A DNA stretch of 64,000 nucleotides from DASZHJ01 sp035604335 (GTDB taxonomy: Bacteria > Pseudomonadota > Alphaproteobacteria > ATCC43930 > CGMCC-115725): NCBI GenBank assembly GCA_035604335.1, contig DATNIT010000313.1:1-64000 (forward strand), written 5' to 3'. Positions 61,364 through 64,000 of this stretch are shown in pieces. Below the pieces are notes generated by a model, which was not told where the DNA came from, ran no database searches, and was given only the letters and a program-made list of their open reading frames with translations. Each line of letters starts with the position of its first letter. Position 1 is the stretch's first letter. A program made the position numbers and the translations under genes.

Positions 61364-63047
61364 CGGACTTACGGCCGTAGAGGCGGCGCGCCGCGTCCGC
61401 ACTCACCTTCCCATTCCGCACGTCCTCGTCGACCCGGACGCTCGCGCGCTCGCGAGGCTCGCCAAAGCCGCCTCCGCCCGCGGTCTCCACCACCACGCGG
61501 TCGCCGGGGTGCAGGGTGGTCACGATCTTGGAGGGGATCTCTTCGACGCGCCCATCGGCGCGGCGGATCTCGGAATGGGCTCTGGCGCCCTCGCCGCCTC
61601 CCGCGAGCCCGCCAGCCGCGCTGAAGTGCCGCTCGCCCCGGTGCGAGAACGAGACCTCGCCGTCCAACACCTCGTACTCGCGCACGACGCCGAGGCCGCC
61701 GCGAAAGGCCCCGGCACCGCCGGAATCCGTGCGCAATGCCAGCCGGCGGACCCGGATCGGCGCCTCCATCTCCATAGCCTCCGCCGGCAGGTTCATGCAG
61801 TTGGTGGCGTCGGTCTCGATCACGTCGACGCCGTCCTGGCCCGGGCCGGCGCCGCTGCCGCCCGCGATCAGCTCACCCACCACATAGCGCGAGCCGTCCG
61901 GGCGCCGGCCGCCGAAGGCCATGACCAGAAGCTCGCCCGCCGAGGCGGCCGGCACCTTCGTCGGCAGTACCGGCGCCAGAGCGCCGATCATGCACGTGGT
62001 GATCCGCTTGATGGTCGACGTCCGCGCATTTACCGGCGCCGGGTCCTCCGGGTTGACGATCGATCCCTTAGGCAGCCGCAGCGCCAGCGGCCGGAAGCAC
62101 CCGCCGTTGGTGGGAATGCGCGGATCGGTCAACGCGCGCACGGCGAAGCAAGCGGCGGCCAGCGAGCCCGAGGGCACGCAGTTGAGAGGGCCGCGCACCT
62201 GCGCGCTGGTGCCCTCGAAATCGAAGATGATGGTGCCGTCCTTCACGATGGCGGCGACCTCGATGCGGATCTGCGTATCGAGGTCGATGCCGTCGTTGTC
62301 GAGATAGTCGACGCTGCGGTAGACGCCTTCGGGTATGGCGCGGAGCGCCTTGCGGGTCATCGTCTCCGAGCGCAGCAGGAGCTCGTCGAAGATCGCGGCG
62401 AGCTGATTGTGGCCATAACGCTCAGCCACCTCACTAAGGCGGCGCGCGGCGACGGTACAGGCGGCGACCTGCGCGTTGAGATCGCCCATGACCGTATCGG
62501 GAATGCGCACATTCTGACGCAGCAATCGCACCAGCGTATCATTGTAGACGCCAGCCTCGCGGAGCTTGAGCGGCGGGATGCGGAGGCCCTCCTGATAGAT
62601 CTCGGTGGCGTTGGTGGGCACCGACCCCGCGGACATGCCGCCGATGTCCTGGTGGTGCGTCATCGCGCCGCTGAGCGCGATCGCCTTGCCGCGGTGGAAC
62701 ACCGGCATGATCACCGCGATGTCCGGCAGGTGAGTGCCGCCGAGGTAGGGGTCGTTGAGGATGTAGGCGTCGCCCTCGGCCATGGACTCGAGGGGATAGG
62801 ATTTCAGCACCTCAGCGACGGCCGGGATCAGCGTGGCAAGATGGATCGGGATCGAGCAGGACTGGGCGAGCGTGGTGCCGTCGGGCGTGAAGAGGCTGGC
62901 GGACGCGTCGAGCCCCTCCTTCACGATCGGCGAGAACGAGCTGCGCAAGAGCGTCGATTGCATCTCGTTGGCAATGCCCTCGAGCTTGTGGCGCACCACC
63001 TCGACAGTGATGGGATCGAGCACGGGTTCGAGGCTGCGCACGGTCAT
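61323..63047 (-). CDS. Hydantoinase B / oxoprolinase family subunit
   Basis: A 574-residue HyuB-like protein starting DPITVEVVRHKLEGIANEMQSTLLRSSFS, with SCSIPIHLATLIPA, DAYILNDPYLGGTHLPDI, GAMTHHQDIGGMSAGSVP and TDSGGAGAFRGGLGVVREYE, the normal marks of the family. With HyuA it hydrolyses the ATP-dependent amide of hydantoins or 5-oxoproline. It starts 12 bp after the hyuA stop. Its 3' end overlaps the DUF2950 gene. The substrate cannot be told from sequence. Confidence 0.93.
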   Translation of the reverse strand: MTVRSLEPVLDPITVEVVRHKLEGIANEMQSTLLRSSFSPIVKEGLDASASLFTPDGTTLAQSCSIPIHLATLIPAVAEVLKSYPLESMAEGDAYILNDPYLGGTHLPDIAVIMPVFHRGKAIALSGAMTHHQDIGGMSAGSVPTNATEIYQEGLRIPPLKLREAGVYNDTLVRLLRQNVRIPDTVMGDLNAQVAACTVAARRLSEVAERYGHNQLAAIFDELLLRSETMTRKALRAIPEGVYRSVDYLDNDGIDLDTQIRIEVAAIVKDGTIIFDFEGTSAQVRGPLNCVPSGSLAAACFAVRALTDPRIPTNGGCFRPLALRLPKGSIVNPEDPAPVNARTSTIKRITTCMIGALAPVLPTKVPAASAGELLVMAFGGRRPDGSRYVVGELIAGGSGAGPGQDGVDVIETDATNCMNLPAEAMEMEAPIRVRRLALRTDSGGAGAFRGGLGVVREYEVLDGEVSFSHRGERHFSAAGGLAGGGEGARAHSEIRRADGRVEEIPSKIVTTLHPGDRVVVETAGGGGFGEPRERASVRVDEDVRNGKVSADAARRLYGRKSVTASSKSSRDRTP

Positions 63048-63059
63048 GGATGGGCTCCC

Positions 63060-64000
63060 TCAGGTCGAGCTCAAAATAAGCGTGCCGTTCGGCGCCACCT
63101 CGGCGCGCCAGCCCGGCTCGATCAAGGTCGTGGTATCGCCCTGCTCGACGATCGCCGGCCCCGCTAAGCGGGCGCCGGGTGCGAGCGCGCCGCGCTCATG
63201 GATCGCGGCATCGACGAAGCCCGCGCTCTCCGCGGTGAGGATCCGGCGCCGCGGCTTCTCGACCGACGCGCCTGCTGCCGCGTAGCTCGCGGACCGCGAC
63301 GCCGACACGACGCAGCGGTGGATCGTGCGAAGATTAACGACGCGCGCCCGCGCGTCGGTGCTGTGGCCATAGACGCGATCGTGCGCCGCTTGGAAATCCT
63401 GGTAGAGGGCGGCGAGCGGGTCGGGAGCCGCCGGCGAGAGCGGCACATCCAGGTGATAGGATTGGCCGACGTAGCAGACATCCGCGGAATAGACGATCTG
63501 GCAGCGCTCGGGCGCGACGCCCTCGCTCCGCATCAGCTCGGCACAGGTGCGGTCGAGCTCGTCGAGCGCGCGGCGGACCTCCGGCCACGCGAGGCCATCG
63601 AGCGCGCGTGGAAACGCCGCGGAGACCTCGTGCTCGATGGGCGCGTACAAAAGGCCTGCCGCGGAGAGCACGCCCGGGTGGCGCGGCACGACGATGCGGG
63701 CGATGCCGAGCTCGCGGGCCAACGCCGTCGCGTGCAAGGGTCCGGCACCGCCCAGGGGCACCAGCGTATATCCGCGGGGATCGATGCCGCGCCCGATCGA
63801 GACCAAGCGGATGGCCTCCGCCATCTGCGCATTGACGACCCGATGAATGCCGAGCGCCGCCGTCTCGATTGGCATATTCAGCGGATCCGCGATCTTGCGC
63901 CGGATCGCCTCGCGCGCGCGCTCGGGCACGAGGGTCAAGGATCCGCCGGCGAAGTAGCCGGGATCGATGTAGCCCAACAGCACCGAAGCGTCGGTCACCG
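63060..64000 (-). CDS. Hydantoinase A / oxoprolinase family subunit, 3' part
   Basis: The C-terminal ~313 residues of HyuA; the start is beyond the right edge. It opens VTDASVLLGYIDPGYFAGG and includes GYTLVPLGGAGPLHATALARELG, IVVPRHPGVLSAAGLLYAPIEHE, and a C-terminal beta domain with AGPAIVEQGDTTTLIEPGW. This is the ATP-using actin-fold subunit acting with HyuB on hydantoins or oxoproline. Upstream genes of the operon, such as a permease or regulator, would lie outside. Confidence 0.92.
   Translation of the reverse strand, partial: VTDASVLLGYIDPGYFAGGSLTLVPERAREAIRRKIADPLNMPIETAALGIHRVVNAQMAEAIRLVSIGRGIDPRGYTLVPLGGAGPLHATALARELGIARIVVPRHPGVLSAAGLLYAPIEHEVSAAFPRALDGLAWPEVRRALDELDRTCAELMRSEGVAPERCQIVYSADVCYVGQSYHLDVPLSPAAPDPLAALYQDFQAAHDRVYGHSTDARARVVNLRTIHRCVVSASRSASYAAAGASVEKPRRRILTAESAGFVDAAIHERGALAPGARLAGPAIVEQGDTTTLIEPGWRAEVAPNGTLILSST

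Overview
The window is a GC-rich, densely packed stretch of bacterial chromosome. A COQ9-family gene for ubiquinone synthesis, a three-gene proton-translocating transhydrogenase (pntAA, pntAB, pntB), frequent ATGA or GTGA stop/start overlaps and an FNR/FixK-type site all point to an alphaproteobacterium. I cannot place it below class from sequence alone. I see no tRNA, rRNA, CRISPR array, complete insertion sequence or prophage. Both ends cut genes: an amino-acid ABC ATPase on the left and a hydantoinase A subunit on the right.

Layout. 0-7 kb is housekeeping: a diguanylate cyclase, purE-purK, a beta-class glutathione transferase divergent from an HxlR regulator with a clear candidate operator, a TPR/2OG-oxygenase protein, COQ9, peptide deformylase and ribosomal protein S21. 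7.1-9 kb is a scar: an alpha/beta hydrolase gene is broken in two and its missing middle is replaced by a lower-GC segment holding a frameshifted exported protein. 9-12 kb is the transhydrogenase operon. 12-14.8 kb holds an ECF sigma factor, its membrane anti-sigma factor and a DUF6492-like protein. 14.8-23.7 kb is a surface-sugar locus. On the minus strand are galE, a large protein joining a clan-A glycoside hydrolase to a GT2 glycosyltransferase, an ABC exporter and an acetyltransferase; divergent to these are ugd and a UDP-glucuronate decarboxylase.

23.7-35 kb is more unusual. It contains a metallophosphoesterase-like domain fused to a radical SAM domain, with a palindromic repeat translated in frame at the joint. 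It also contains an ABC1 kinase, an M3 peptidase, an acyl-CoA synthetase, a 175-bp palindromic repeat, and a protein made of two tandem ectoine-synthase-like cupins beside a nucleotide-sugar epimerase. 35-41 kb carries an alcohol dehydrogenase, a P450, and an OpgC-like membrane acyltransferase with two paralogous SGNH-fold exported proteins, one of which has lost catalytic residues.

41.5-46.9 kb is a tightly overlapped nucleoside importer (BMP binding protein, double ATPase, two permeases) ending in purine nucleoside phosphorylase, a self-contained uptake and phosphorolysis operon. 47-54.6 kb is a mixture: TerC, an MFS transporter, an orphan FlhF-like GTPase, a retropepsin-like protease, DedA, uronate dehydrogenase and small secreted or DUF proteins. 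54.8-61.4 kb groups acyl-CoA and stress functions: an enoyl-CoA hydratase, an ADP-forming acyl-CoA synthetase, DUF190, a tandem universal stress protein behind an FNR/FixK box, and the DUF3300/DUF2950 pair. The right edge is a hyuA-hyuB operon for hydantoin or 5-oxoproline hydrolysis.

No single locus is an obvious new defence or biosynthetic system. The strongest candidates for something undescribed are the phosphoesterase/radical SAM fusion with its repeat-derived linker, the tandem ectoine-synthase-like protein, and the hydrolase/glycosyltransferase fusion of the sugar locus.
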